Source of the DNA: Desulfobacterales bacterium
Lineage (GTDB): Bacteria; Desulfobacterota; Desulfobacteria; Desulfobacterales; UBA5852
NCBI GenBank assembly: GCA_016735415.1
Contig: JAERRP010000209.1
Location: 1 to 5,368 of the forward strand
DNA length: 5,368 nt
Direction of reading: 5' to 3'
The first letter of the stretch is position 1; each line of letters opens with the position of its first letter. Positions 1 through 5,368 of the stretch are shown here, one piece after another. A model generated the notes under the pieces. That model made no database searches. It was not told the DNA's origin and was given only the letters and a program-made list of their open reading frames with translations. The position numbers were made by a program, and so were the translations under genes.

Positions 1-928
1 GGCGGCGTAACACTTGATATTCGGGATACAGTTCGGGATAGGTGCGTTTCCAGCGTTTGTGAAACCAGAACCACTGTTCCGGATCCCGGCGCACGGCCGT
101 CTCCACCGTTTCCATCATTTTCTGGGTGTAGGCCTGGATATCGGCCCGCAGGGAGGTCGTGCGCGTGGGCGCGACCGGCGGCAGAATTTTCAGATGATAA
201 CGACCGCTCGGCGCGCGCAGGCAGAAGATCGGCACCACCGGCACCCGGCAGCGGAATGCCAGGTAGGCCGCAGCCGGCGAAGCCAGGGTGCGCTTGCCGA
301 AGAAACGGATTTCAACCGCTTCGGTTCGGCGCACGCCTTGATCGATCAGCATGATCAAGGTCTGCCCCTCCCGGAGCGATCGTGTCATCAGCGGCAGGGC
401 GCCTTCCTTGAACACCACGCGATTGCCGAAGCGGGACCGCAGGGCGGTCAGCAGTTGATGGACCGGTTTGAGTTTGATGGGTTTGGCCACGGTCAGGGCC
501 GTGCGATTGAGGTTGGCGGCCCCGGCCAGCAGCCCGAGTTCCCAGTTGCCCAGATGGCCGGAAACCAGAAGACAGCCACGGGGCTGTTCCAGAGCGGCGG
601 TTAAAATATCCTGCCCTTCGATCACGATCCGCTCGACAAATTGCCGACGGGAAAGGAACAGGGCCTGAATGTTTTCAAGCAGGACCGTACCGAAATGCCG
701 AAATACCCCGGCCGCCATGCGATCGATTTGATGGCGGGACCATTCGGGATAAACGAATGTAAGGTTTCGACGGACGATGCGGCGGTGCCGGACATCGAGG
801 TGATAGGCAAGCCCGCCGATAAATTGTCCCCCGCCCTGCAGCCGGGGCGCCGGTATCGCGGCCATCCAGCGCGCCAACCCGCCCGCGCGCATCGACTTGG
901 ATAAGGGGGCTTTATGCGGCCGTTTCAC
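1..928 (-). CDS. lpxL: Lipid A biosynthesis lauroyl/myristoyl acyltransferase (LpxL/HtrB family), 3' end cut by window edge
   Basis: Reading leftward from a GTG at 926-928, the frame stays open for 309 codons to the window edge, so the stop codon and probably only the last few residues are missing (family members are about 290-320 residues). The family's acyltransferase motif is visible as SGHLGNWE, giving the catalytic H-x4-E pair at H125 and E130. It is followed by LIDQG (194-198), a FFGKRTLASPAAAYLAF block (209-225), VPVVPIF (229-235) and the terminal signature PEQWFWFHKRWK (283-294). Known role: membrane-associated transfer of a secondary acyl chain from acyl-ACP to Kdo-lipid A on the cytoplasmic face. 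Unlike E. coli LpxL, no long hydrophobic N-terminal helix is obvious. The start lies 8 bases after the stop of the transaldolase-CBS gene, implying one transcript and coupled translation. GTG is preferred because AGGA lies just upstream; an in-frame ATG at 890-892 (codon 13) is the alternative. LpxL, LpxM and LpxP types cannot be told apart here, so the symbol is a family label. Confidence 0.9.
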   Translation of the reverse strand, partial: MKRPHKAPLSKSMRAGGLARWMAAIPAPRLQGGGQFIGGLAYHLDVRHRRIVRRNLTFVYPEWSRHQIDRMAAGVFRHFGTVLLENIQALFLSRRQFVERIVIEGQDILTAALEQPRGCLLVSGHLGNWELGLLAGAANLNRTALTVAKPIKLKPVHQLLTALRSRFGNRVVFKEGALPLMTRSLREGQTLIMLIDQGVRRTEAVEIRFFGKRTLASPAAAYLAFRCRVPVVPIFCLRAPSGRYHLKILPPVAPTRTTSLRADIQAYTQKMMETVETAVRRDPEQWFWFHKRWKRTYPELYPEYQVLRR

Positions 929-936
929 ATAGGATC

Positions 937-1962
937 CTATCCCAGCAGCCCCAGTTGAACCAGGTCCTGAATATCCAGAATGCCCGTCGGTACATTGTTC
1001 TCCAGCACCACGATATTGTCGATCTGATGCGTGTTGAACAGATTGACGGCTTTATACACCAGGGCTTCGGCGTTGATGGTAATCGGATGATCTGAATACG
1101 CGGTATCGGCCATACGGCGATCAAGAATTTCAGAGCCGCCCGCCTGCAGCTTGCGACGGATATCGCCGTCGGTGAAAACGCCGGCCAGGCGGCCTTCATC
1201 ATCCACCAGCGAGACAGCCCCGATGCGCGATTGCGTCATGTTGACCAGAGCCTGGTTGACGGTATCCTCCAGGCGGCAAACCGGATTGTGCTTCCGGATA
1301 ACGTCCTTGACCTTGACGGTCATCAAACGCGTATGCTCCCAGAACTGATGGGTTCCTTCGGTGGTGAGGGTGTTGTCGCAGAGCCGCTGCATGACGCTCC
1401 AGGGGATGGTGCAAACATGTACGCCGAGTTGTACCGCCTGCCGCACGTGCTCGGGATAGCGGACCGAGGAAAACATGATCCGGGTGGGGTAGCGGTGTTT
1501 TTCGACCACCTGGACGCATTGTTCGAAAAGGGCCAGGGCGTCGTGCCCCTGATCCTGAAGTCGGCCGGCCAGGGGGCAGACAAACGAAGCCCCCGCCGCC
1601 ATGGCCATATAAGCCTGATTGAGGGTGTAGACCAGATGAACGTTGACCCGATGGCCTTCATCCGTCAGCTGTTTACAGGCCCGCAAGCCTTCCAGGGAAA
1701 CCGGGACCTTGAATACGGGTTCGTGCTTAAGCGGGAGCGCCAGTATGCGATGGGCCTCGGCCACGATCTCCCTGTGGGATTCACCGAGGGCTTCGACATG
1801 CAGTTCCGGCACCATCCCGGACAGCCTGACGATGGCATGATTGATATCCGATATGCCGTTCCGGTGCATAAACGTCGGCGTGGTGGTGAGGCCTTGAATG
1901 AAGCCCAGCTGAAAAGCTTCTTCAATTTCCTGAAAATCCGCTGAATCAAGAAATAATTGCAT
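937..1962 (-). CDS. Transaldolase/fructose-6-phosphate aldolase-like domain fused to a KdsD-like CBS-domain pair
   Basis: A 341-residue protein in two parts. Residues 1-212 resemble the short TalC/FSA (class I aldolase, TIM barrel) family: LDSADF with D6, GLTTTPTF (24-31), FKVPVSLEGL with the expected Schiff-base lysine K85, a NVHLVYTLNQA strand (107-117), GRLQDQG with R134, and S166 near the phosphate site. Residues 214-341 form two CBS motifs (about 214-272 and 283-341), the first containing GVFTDGDIRR (261-270). This closely matches the CBS pair at the C-terminus of arabinose-5-phosphate isomerase KdsD, but no SIS (isomerase) domain is present. Plain FSA/TalC proteins are about 215-220 residues with no CBS module. 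Several usual active-site residues differ (T28 for Asn, H109 for Thr, L131 for Tyr/Phe), recalled from E. coli FSA numbering. The gene follows kdsA by 55 bases and has a strong Shine-Dalgarno site. Inferred role: a CBS-regulated sugar-phosphate aldolase or transaldolase serving Kdo or heptose supply. The actual reaction is unknown, and a non-catalytic or regulatory role is possible. Confidence 0.88.
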   Translation of the reverse strand: MQLFLDSADFQEIEEAFQLGFIQGLTTTPTFMHRNGISDINHAIVRLSGMVPELHVEALGESHREIVAEAHRILALPLKHEPVFKVPVSLEGLRACKQLTDEGHRVNVHLVYTLNQAYMAMAAGASFVCPLAGRLQDQGHDALALFEQCVQVVEKHRYPTRIMFSSVRYPEHVRQAVQLGVHVCTIPWSVMQRLCDNTLTTEGTHQFWEHTRLMTVKVKDVIRKHNPVCRLEDTVNQALVNMTQSRIGAVSLVDDEGRLAGVFTDGDIRRKLQAGGSEILDRRMADTAYSDHPITINAEALVYKAVNLFNTHQIDNIVVLENNVPTGILDIQDLVQLGLLG

Positions 1963-1967
1963 TAAAA

Positions 1968-1974
1968 CCCTCTC
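1968..1974 (-). promoter_or_regulatory. Ribosome binding site of the transaldolase-CBS gene
   Basis: On the minus strand GAGAGGG lies 5 bases before the ATG at 1960-1962. This is the clearest Shine-Dalgarno site in the window. It fixes the start and indicates independent initiation rather than coupling to kdsA, whose stop is 55 bases upstream. Confidence 0.75.
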
Positions 1975-2017
1975 ATTGCATTAAAGTCGGGGCCTGCGAT
2001 TGGCCGGCATGGACGCG

Positions 2018-2854
2018 TCAATCCGTCTGGCGGCTGACCAGGGCATGGATCTCGACCAGGGGCCGCAAAAAGGTCTCCATTTGCGCCAGCGCCACTTGGC
2101 TGGCGGCATCGCAGCGCGCCGCGGCAGGGTCGGGATGGGCTTCGACAAACAGCCCGTGAACACCGGCCGCAACACCGGCCCGTGCAATCGTATCCAGATA
2201 TTCACGCTGGCTGCCGCGTGGGTCCTTGCTGGGGATGCCATAGCGCCGGATGCTGTGGGTAATATCGAAAATCACGGGGTAGCCTGTCCGGCGCAGTTCG
2301 TAAAAACTGCGGGGATCGACCACCAGATCATTGTAGCCGAAGGTGTAACCGCGTTCGGTAAGAAGAATCCGGCGCGAACCGGCCGACTCGATTTTACGGA
2401 CCGGCTTGATCATATTGGCCGGGGCCAGAAACTGGCCGTGTTTTATATTGACAGGACGTCCCGTCCGGGCGGCAGCCGTCACCAGGGAAGTCTGCATACA
2501 CAGATAAGCCGGAATTTGAAGCACATCCACGGCATCGGCCACGGCCTGGACCTGCTCGGGATAATGCACATCGGTGATGACCGGAAGATCGAAAGTCCGA
2601 CGAATGCGGGCCAGCAATTCCAGACCTTTCTCCAGTCCCGGACCGTGAAAATGGTCGATGGCGCTGCGATTGTCCTTCATGAAGGACGACTTGAAAATCA
2701 GCGGCAAATCCAAACGCGCGGCGATCGCCTTCAGCTGCTCGGCCGTGCGCATCATGGTGGTCTCATCCTCAATGACACAGGGGCCGGAGATAAGAAACAA
2801 CTTATCGGATCCACAGCGGATGTTCCCGATGTCTACGATATTGGGCGCTTGCAT
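2018..2854 (-). CDS. kdsA: 3-deoxy-8-phosphooctulonate synthase (Kdo-8-phosphate synthase), metal-dependent type
   Basis: A full-length 278-residue KdsA, the cytoplasmic enzyme that condenses phosphoenolpyruvate with D-arabinose-5-phosphate to give Kdo-8-phosphate. Visible family blocks are SGPCVIE (24-29 region), FKSSFMKDNRSA (54-65), GPGLEKGLE (71-79), VITDVHYPEQ (92-101), GQFLAP (140-145), LLTERGYTFGYND (164-176), FDITHS (196-201) and GLFVEAHPDP (234-243). C26, H200, E238 and D249 fall at the spacings expected for the four metal ligands of the Aquifex-type enzyme (E. coli has Asn in place of this Cys), and Q253 also fits that class, so it is predicted to need a divalent metal. Oddities: the usual LCRQTDL is LCMQTSL (118-124, M120 and S123), KKGQ is KHGQ, GYNN is GYND, and HSVQxPG is HSIRRYG. 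The ATG is bounded upstream by an in-frame stop, with AGGAG just before it. It heads the leftward unit. A divergent KdsA paralogue with altered aldose specificity is the main alternative. Confidence 0.93.
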   Translation of the reverse strand: MQAPNIVDIGNIRCGSDKLFLISGPCVIEDETTMMRTAEQLKAIAARLDLPLIFKSSFMKDNRSAIDHFHGPGLEKGLELLARIRRTFDLPVITDVHYPEQVQAVADAVDVLQIPAYLCMQTSLVTAAARTGRPVNIKHGQFLAPANMIKPVRKIESAGSRRILLTERGYTFGYNDLVVDPRSFYELRRTGYPVIFDITHSIRRYGIPSKDPRGSQREYLDTIARAGVAAGVHGLFVEAHPDPAAARCDAASQVALAQMETFLRPLVEIHALVSRQTD

Positions 2855-2857
2855 GGG

Positions 2858-2872
2858 CTCCTCGACCCCTCC
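2858..2872 (-). promoter_or_regulatory. Tandem Shine-Dalgarno-like sites before kdsA
   Basis: On the minus strand GAGGAG (2858-2863) sits only 3 bases before the kdsA ATG, and a second purine run GGAGGGG (2866-2872) sits 11 bases before it. One is slightly too close and the other slightly too far, and either could act. No alternative in-frame start exists before an upstream in-frame TAA, so the start is well determined. Confidence 0.5.
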
Positions 2873-2913
2873 GACGGGTTATTGGCCCTCCCAAACAGGG
2901 AAGGTTCGTGTCA

Positions 2914-2942
2914 AAACTGGCCGTCAATAGCATAAAACCGAG
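2914..2942 (-). promoter_or_regulatory. Weak sigma70-like promoter candidate for the kdsA unit
   Basis: On the minus strand TTGAAG (2937-2942) and TATTGA (2914-2919) are separated by 17 bases. The -35 is reasonable and the -10 poor (TAT only). The position, about 60 bases before the kdsA start, is suitable. Two other TTGAC elements nearby (TTGACA at 2899-2904, TTGACG at 2912-2917) lack a recognisable -10, so the real promoter is uncertain. Confidence 0.25.
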
Positions 2943-3015
2943 TGACCTTCAATATTTACCCCCCTTTTTGTCGTTGCGGCGGCCCATCCTCGCGGCCTTC
3001 GCGTTCGCATAATAA

Positions 3016-3044
3016 TTGACACTGAAAAAACAATCACTTATGGT
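3016..3044 (+). promoter_or_regulatory. Sigma70-type promoter of waaA
   Basis: A perfect TTGACA (3016-3021) is followed after exactly 17 bases by TATGGT (3039-3044, four of six matching the consensus) in AT-rich DNA. Transcription would start near 3051. This places a leader of about 80 bases before the preferred waaA ATG at 3131 and argues against the far-upstream TTG start unless the mRNA is leaderless. Confidence 0.6.
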
Positions 3045-3130
3045 TCAGCGTTTTGCGTACGGATGCCTTTTCCCGACCGTATCGCCACGGAAAGAATGAT
3101 TTCAATTCAACGAATCACGTTTTGGCCAGC

Positions 3131-4435
3131 ATGCACGCATCGAACTCTATTTTTCCGACATCCATCCGCTGGGCGTTTCGGGCTTACGATCAGGTCTGGA
3201 AACCGGCCATGGCGGGGCTTCGCCACCACATGAAAATGCGCGAGGGTTTTTCACAACGTATGCTGGCAGAGCCGTTCCGGCACCCGACCGACATCTGGAT
3301 CCAGGCGGCCTCGGCCGGCGAGTCGCATCTGGCCGGCATGCTCATGGAGCGACTGGCGCGGGAAGATGATTTCCGGATACTGGCCACCACCAACACCCGG
3401 CAGGGTCTGGACATTCTCGCGGCGACGGCGGCCCGCCTGAGAAAAAAAGGCCCCGGCAGCGGCATCCAGACTCGTTTTTTTCCCTTCGATCGCCCGGCCA
3501 TCATGCGCCGGGCCGTCCACAACCTGCAACCCCGCCTGATGGTCCTGCTGGAAACCGAACTGTGGCCGGGACTTATCTATACCCTGCGTCAGGCGGGCAT
3601 CCCCATCCTCATGTTGAATGCCCGCCTGCAGGCCCGCAGCCTGAAGACCTACCGTCTGTGGCCGGGCCTCTGGCGTCATCTATCACCGGACCGTATTCTG
3701 GCGGTCAGCCGGGCGGATGCCGGCCGTCTGGAACGTCTGTTCGACCGCTGTCCCGTGGAAATCATGCCGAATATGAAGTTCGACCGGATGGCGCTTCCCC
3801 CGGATTCGGGCCCGGCCGCGCAACCCCTTGCCTGGACCAGGCATTTACCGCCCGATTCGCCCTTTGTCGTCCTGGGTTCCATCCGCCGGGAAGAAGAAAT
3901 CGTGGTGGCTAAAATGATCGCCCACCTGCTGCAGCGGCGGCCGGATCTGGTGGTCGGCCTTTACCCGCGCCATATGCACCGCATTGAGCCCTGGCGCCGA
4001 CGGCTGCAATCGATTGGTATTCGATATTGGCTGCGCTCCCGGATCGATCGCGACGTTAAAAAGGGCACGGTGATTATCGGGGATATTTTCGGTGAACTCG
4101 TTCAGACCTATCCTTTGACCGCCGGCGTCTTTGTTGGCGGCAGTCTGGCGCCCCTGGGCGGTCACAACTTTCTCGAACCGCTGCTGGGCGGCATCGCCGC
4201 TGTTATTGGCCCCTACCGACAGGCCTTCGAATGGGTCGGCCCGGACCTTTTTCGGGACAACCTGGTCCACGTGGCCACCGACTGGCGCGCCGCCGCCCGA
4301 CTGCTGCTGAATGAACTGTCGGCGGCCGGCCCCAAAAACGATATTCAGCGCCGGGCCGCTGCCTTCTTCGAGCGACACCGGGGGGGAACCAAACAAGCCT
4401 GCCTTGCCATCCGGGAGATCCTCACCGGCACCTGA
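3131..4435 (+). CDS. waaA: 3-deoxy-D-manno-octulosonic acid (Kdo) transferase
   Basis: A GT30-family Kdo transferase (also called KdtA). It transfers Kdo from CMP-Kdo onto the tetraacyl lipid A precursor at the inner face of the cytoplasmic membrane. From the ATG at 3131 it is 434 residues, matching the usual 420-440. Landmarks in order: ASAGES (60-65) with the presumed catalytic base E64, ETELWP (141-146), NARLQARS (163-170), MKFD (215-218), a SIRREEE stretch (250-256), YPRHMHR (278-284), GDIFGEL (317-323) and GGSLAPLGGHNFLEP (336-350), the last being characteristic of the CMP-Kdo-binding C-terminal half. The N-terminus (about residues 9-35) is the membrane-proximal segment. The frame is open up to a TTG at 3053, which would add 26 residues not expected in the family and would lie almost on the transcription start. 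There is no clear Shine-Dalgarno site before 3131. The number of Kdo residues added cannot be read from sequence. Confidence 0.93.
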   Translation: MHASNSIFPTSIRWAFRAYDQVWKPAMAGLRHHMKMREGFSQRMLAEPFRHPTDIWIQAASAGESHLAGMLMERLAREDDFRILATTNTRQGLDILAATAARLRKKGPGSGIQTRFFPFDRPAIMRRAVHNLQPRLMVLLETELWPGLIYTLRQAGIPILMLNARLQARSLKTYRLWPGLWRHLSPDRILAVSRADAGRLERLFDRCPVEIMPNMKFDRMALPPDSGPAAQPLAWTRHLPPDSPFVVLGSIRREEEIVVAKMIAHLLQRRPDLVVGLYPRHMHRIEPWRRRLQSIGIRYWLRSRIDRDVKKGTVIIGDIFGELVQTYPLTAGVFVGGSLAPLGGHNFLEPLLGGIAAVIGPYRQAFEWVGPDLFRDNLVHVATDWRAAARLLLNELSAAGPKNDIQRRAAAFFERHRGGTKQACLAIREILTGT

Positions 4436-4544
4436 GAAGGCCGTCTCGGAATTTCTCCTTGGCCGTCAATTCCTGTTTGACATTCACACCTGATATTTAT
4501 TATTTTCCACCGTTTTGATTTTTTCTAAAACCCGATGGCCATCC
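4436..4544 (+). other. Intergenic spacer between waaA and the heptosyltransferase gene
   Basis: The spacer starts GC-rich and becomes AT-rich from about 4490. No intrinsic terminator is visible: the only pairing near the waaA stop is a 4-base GAGA/TCTC with no T-run after it, and GTTTT/AAAAC around 4512-4531 is a weak 5-base stem. Read-through from waaA is therefore likely in addition to the internal promoter. Confidence 0.5.
4477..4506 (+). promoter_or_regulatory. Sigma70-type promoter candidate for the heptosyltransferase gene
   Basis: TTGACA (4477-4482) is followed after 18 bases by TATTTT (4501-4506, four of six consensus matches) in AT-rich DNA. Transcription would begin near 4513, about 30 bases before the ATG at 4545. 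It resembles the waaA promoter in having a perfect -35 and a weaker -10. Confidence 0.45.
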
Positions 4545-5368
4545 ATGCTTCAACCGCCAGACCAAAGGCCGGCTTGCCGCCGCCCGGATACCGAAACCGG
4601 CAAACCCGCGGCAGCAAACCCGAGCCGACGAATTCTGCTTGTCCAGACCAGCTATCTGGGGGATACTATTCTTTCAACCCCCCTGATTGCCGCCCTGCAC
4701 CAGCTCCATCCCCGGGCCGAACTGTGGATGATGACCACACCGGCAGGGGCCGAACTGGTTCAGCGTGACCCCCGGCTCCAAAAGGTCATTGCCTTCGACA
4801 AGCGTGATCGTGACAAAGGGATCGCCGGTCTGCTGCGCATGAGCCGGCACCTGCGACGTCTGCGCTTCGACCGGGCCTACGCCCTGCAACGTTCCTATCG
4901 GACGGCGCTGATGCTGTGGTTAAGTGGAATCGGTTACCGGACGGGCTTCCGCAGCGCCAGGGGGTCTTTTCTTTACAATGCGCGGCTGCCGCGAAATCCG
5001 CACCATCACGACGTCCGGCGCAATCTGTCCCTGCTGACGGGCGAAGCACCGTTGGCGGCTTTGCGGACCGAGATGCGGCTTTTTCCGCCGTCGGTCGACA
5101 GCATTGACCCCGGCCTGGCCAGGCATATTAAGCCTCAAAGGCCCTATGTCCTGCTGGTCCCCGGCAGCGCCTGGGCAACCAAACGATGGCACGGAGCGCA
5201 CTACCGCGTGGTGGCGGACCGACTCATACACCAGGGCTACCGCGTCATCCTGATGGGCGCGGCCGCCGATCAGCGGGTCAACCGCCAGGTGGCCCGGGGC
5301 CTGCCGGTCGTCGACCTGACGGCCCGGACCTCGGTGGCCGAAGCGATGACCCTGGGGCAGCATGCCGC
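4545..5368 (+). CDS. waaF: ADP-heptose:LPS heptosyltransferase (GT9, WaaF-like), 3' end cut by window edge
   Basis: From the ATG at 4545 the frame is open for 274 codons to the window edge. The family is about 340-350 residues, so roughly the last quarter is missing. Known role: adding L-glycero-D-manno-heptose from ADP-heptose to the growing inner core on the cytoplasmic side. Visible motifs: RILLVQTSYLGDTILSTPL (29-47), the N-terminal GT9 signature with the presumed catalytic D40; MTTPAGAELVQRDP (63-76); LQRSYRTALM (114-123); GYRTGFRSA (130-138); a HHHDVRRNLSLL segment (153-164); and PGSAWATKRW (206-215), the start of the ADP-heptose-binding half with its conserved lysine. The first 28 residues are polar and proline/arginine-rich with no family counterpart. 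No better start lies between them and the conserved domain. No Shine-Dalgarno site is evident. An ATG at 4535 opens a different, spurious frame. WaaF is favoured over WaaC or WaaQ by the TSYLGDTILSTP and RS-RTALM style. Confidence 0.88.
   Translation, partial: MLQPPDQRPACRRPDTETGKPAAANPSRRILLVQTSYLGDTILSTPLIAALHQLHPRAELWMMTTPAGAELVQRDPRLQKVIAFDKRDRDKGIAGLLRMSRHLRRLRFDRAYALQRSYRTALMLWLSGIGYRTGFRSARGSFLYNARLPRNPHHHDVRRNLSLLTGEAPLAALRTEMRLFPPSVDSIDPGLARHIKPQRPYVLLVPGSAWATKRWHGAHYRVVADRLIHQGYRVILMGAAADQRVNRQVARGLPVVDLTARTSVAEAMTLGQHA

Larger units (their letters stand above)
2855..3130. other. Divergent intergenic region between kdsA and waaA
   Basis: This stretch separates the two divergent LPS units and should hold promoters for both. 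It contains a C6T5 tract near 2950-2960, a GC-rich block (about 2965-3000) with only weak self-complementarity, and an AT-rich stretch (3010-3040) around the waaA promoter. No coding sequence, tRNA or strong hairpin was recognised. If waaA used the TTG at 3053 instead of the ATG at 3131, the region would end at 3052. Confidence 0.6.

Noticed and set aside
14..604. A 196-codon open frame on the plus strand at the left edge
   Set aside because: It is antisense to the acyltransferase, whose catalytic motifs are clear. The His/Gln/Arg-rich translation is typical of antisense reading.
1231..1944. A 237-codon open frame on the plus strand opposite the transaldolase-CBS gene
   Set aside because: It is a shadow of a recognised gene with no ribosome binding site or recognisable domain.
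2000..2935. A 311-codon open frame on the plus strand opposite kdsA
   Set aside because: It lies entirely antisense to a well-recognised KdsA and its translation shows no family motif. Long antisense frames are common in GC-rich genes.
3096..3230. A possible upstream small reading frame (ATG at 3096) in the waaA leader, overlapping the waaA start
   Set aside because: The purine run GGAAAG is too close to this ATG for normal initiation, the peptide has no features, and it runs out of frame through waaA coding sequence.
3845..4396. A 183-codon antisense frame within waaA
   Set aside because: The opposite strand encodes the diagnostic Kdo transferase C-terminal motifs, and the antisense product has no recognisable feature.
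2908..4470. The 11-base word TGGCCGTCAAT in both intergenic regions (2908-2918 and 4460-4470)
   Set aside because: Several 11-base matches are expected by chance in a window this size. The two copies sit at different distances from the promoters, so a shared operator is not supported.
4433..4470. A possible terminator after waaA
   Set aside because: Only a 4-base stem (GAGA/TCTC) can be drawn and no T-run follows it.
4535..4768. A 77-codon frame starting at the ATG at 4535
   Set aside because: It overlaps the heptosyltransferase in another frame and lacks any motif. The GT9 signature is in the frame of the ATG at 4545.

Overview
This window is part of a lipopolysaccharide (Kdo / lipid A / inner core) biosynthesis locus from a Gram-negative bacterium. 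The DNA is GC-rich by eye, with short AT-rich intergenic stretches. Gene content and style suggest a deltaproteobacterial / Desulfobacterota-like host. That placement is an inference from gene order and protein character, not from a marker gene.

Layout: two divergent transcription units flank a ~200-base intergenic region (about 2855-3130 if the preferred waaA start is used). The minus-strand unit reads leftward. It begins with kdsA (2854-2018), a Kdo-8-phosphate synthase of the metal-dependent type. After 55 bases comes a two-part protein (1962-937): an N-terminal fructose-6-phosphate-aldolase/TalC-like transaldolase domain fused to a C-terminal CBS-domain pair. After 8 more bases comes a lipid A acyltransferase of the LpxL/HtrB family (928 to the window edge, missing only its extreme C-terminus). 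The plus-strand unit begins with waaA/kdtA, the Kdo transferase (3131-4435), followed after 109 bases by a waaF-like ADP-heptose:LPS heptosyltransferase (4545 to the window edge, truncated). Each plus-strand gene has its own TTGACA-type promoter candidate.

How the genes fit together: KdsA condenses arabinose-5-phosphate with PEP to Kdo-8-phosphate. WaaA transfers activated Kdo onto the lipid A precursor, the LpxL-like enzyme adds secondary acyl chains to Kdo-lipid A, and the heptosyltransferase extends the core. Two functional slots are conspicuous. The arabinose-5-phosphate isomerase (KdsD) that often neighbours kdsA is absent. In its place sits the transaldolase-CBS fusion, whose CBS pair looks like the KdsD CBS pair (both carry a G-[IV]-FTDGD-[LI]-RR core).

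This is the most notable observation in the window. An aldolase fold appears to carry the regulatory module normally attached to the sugar isomerase, suggesting a non-canonical source of arabinose-5-phosphate or control of a related sugar-phosphate pool. Several normally conserved active-site positions differ both in the transaldolase domain and in KdsA, so the pair may have diverged together. The two edge genes are incomplete only because the window ends. No RNA genes, mobile elements, CRISPR arrays or convincing intrinsic terminators were seen.
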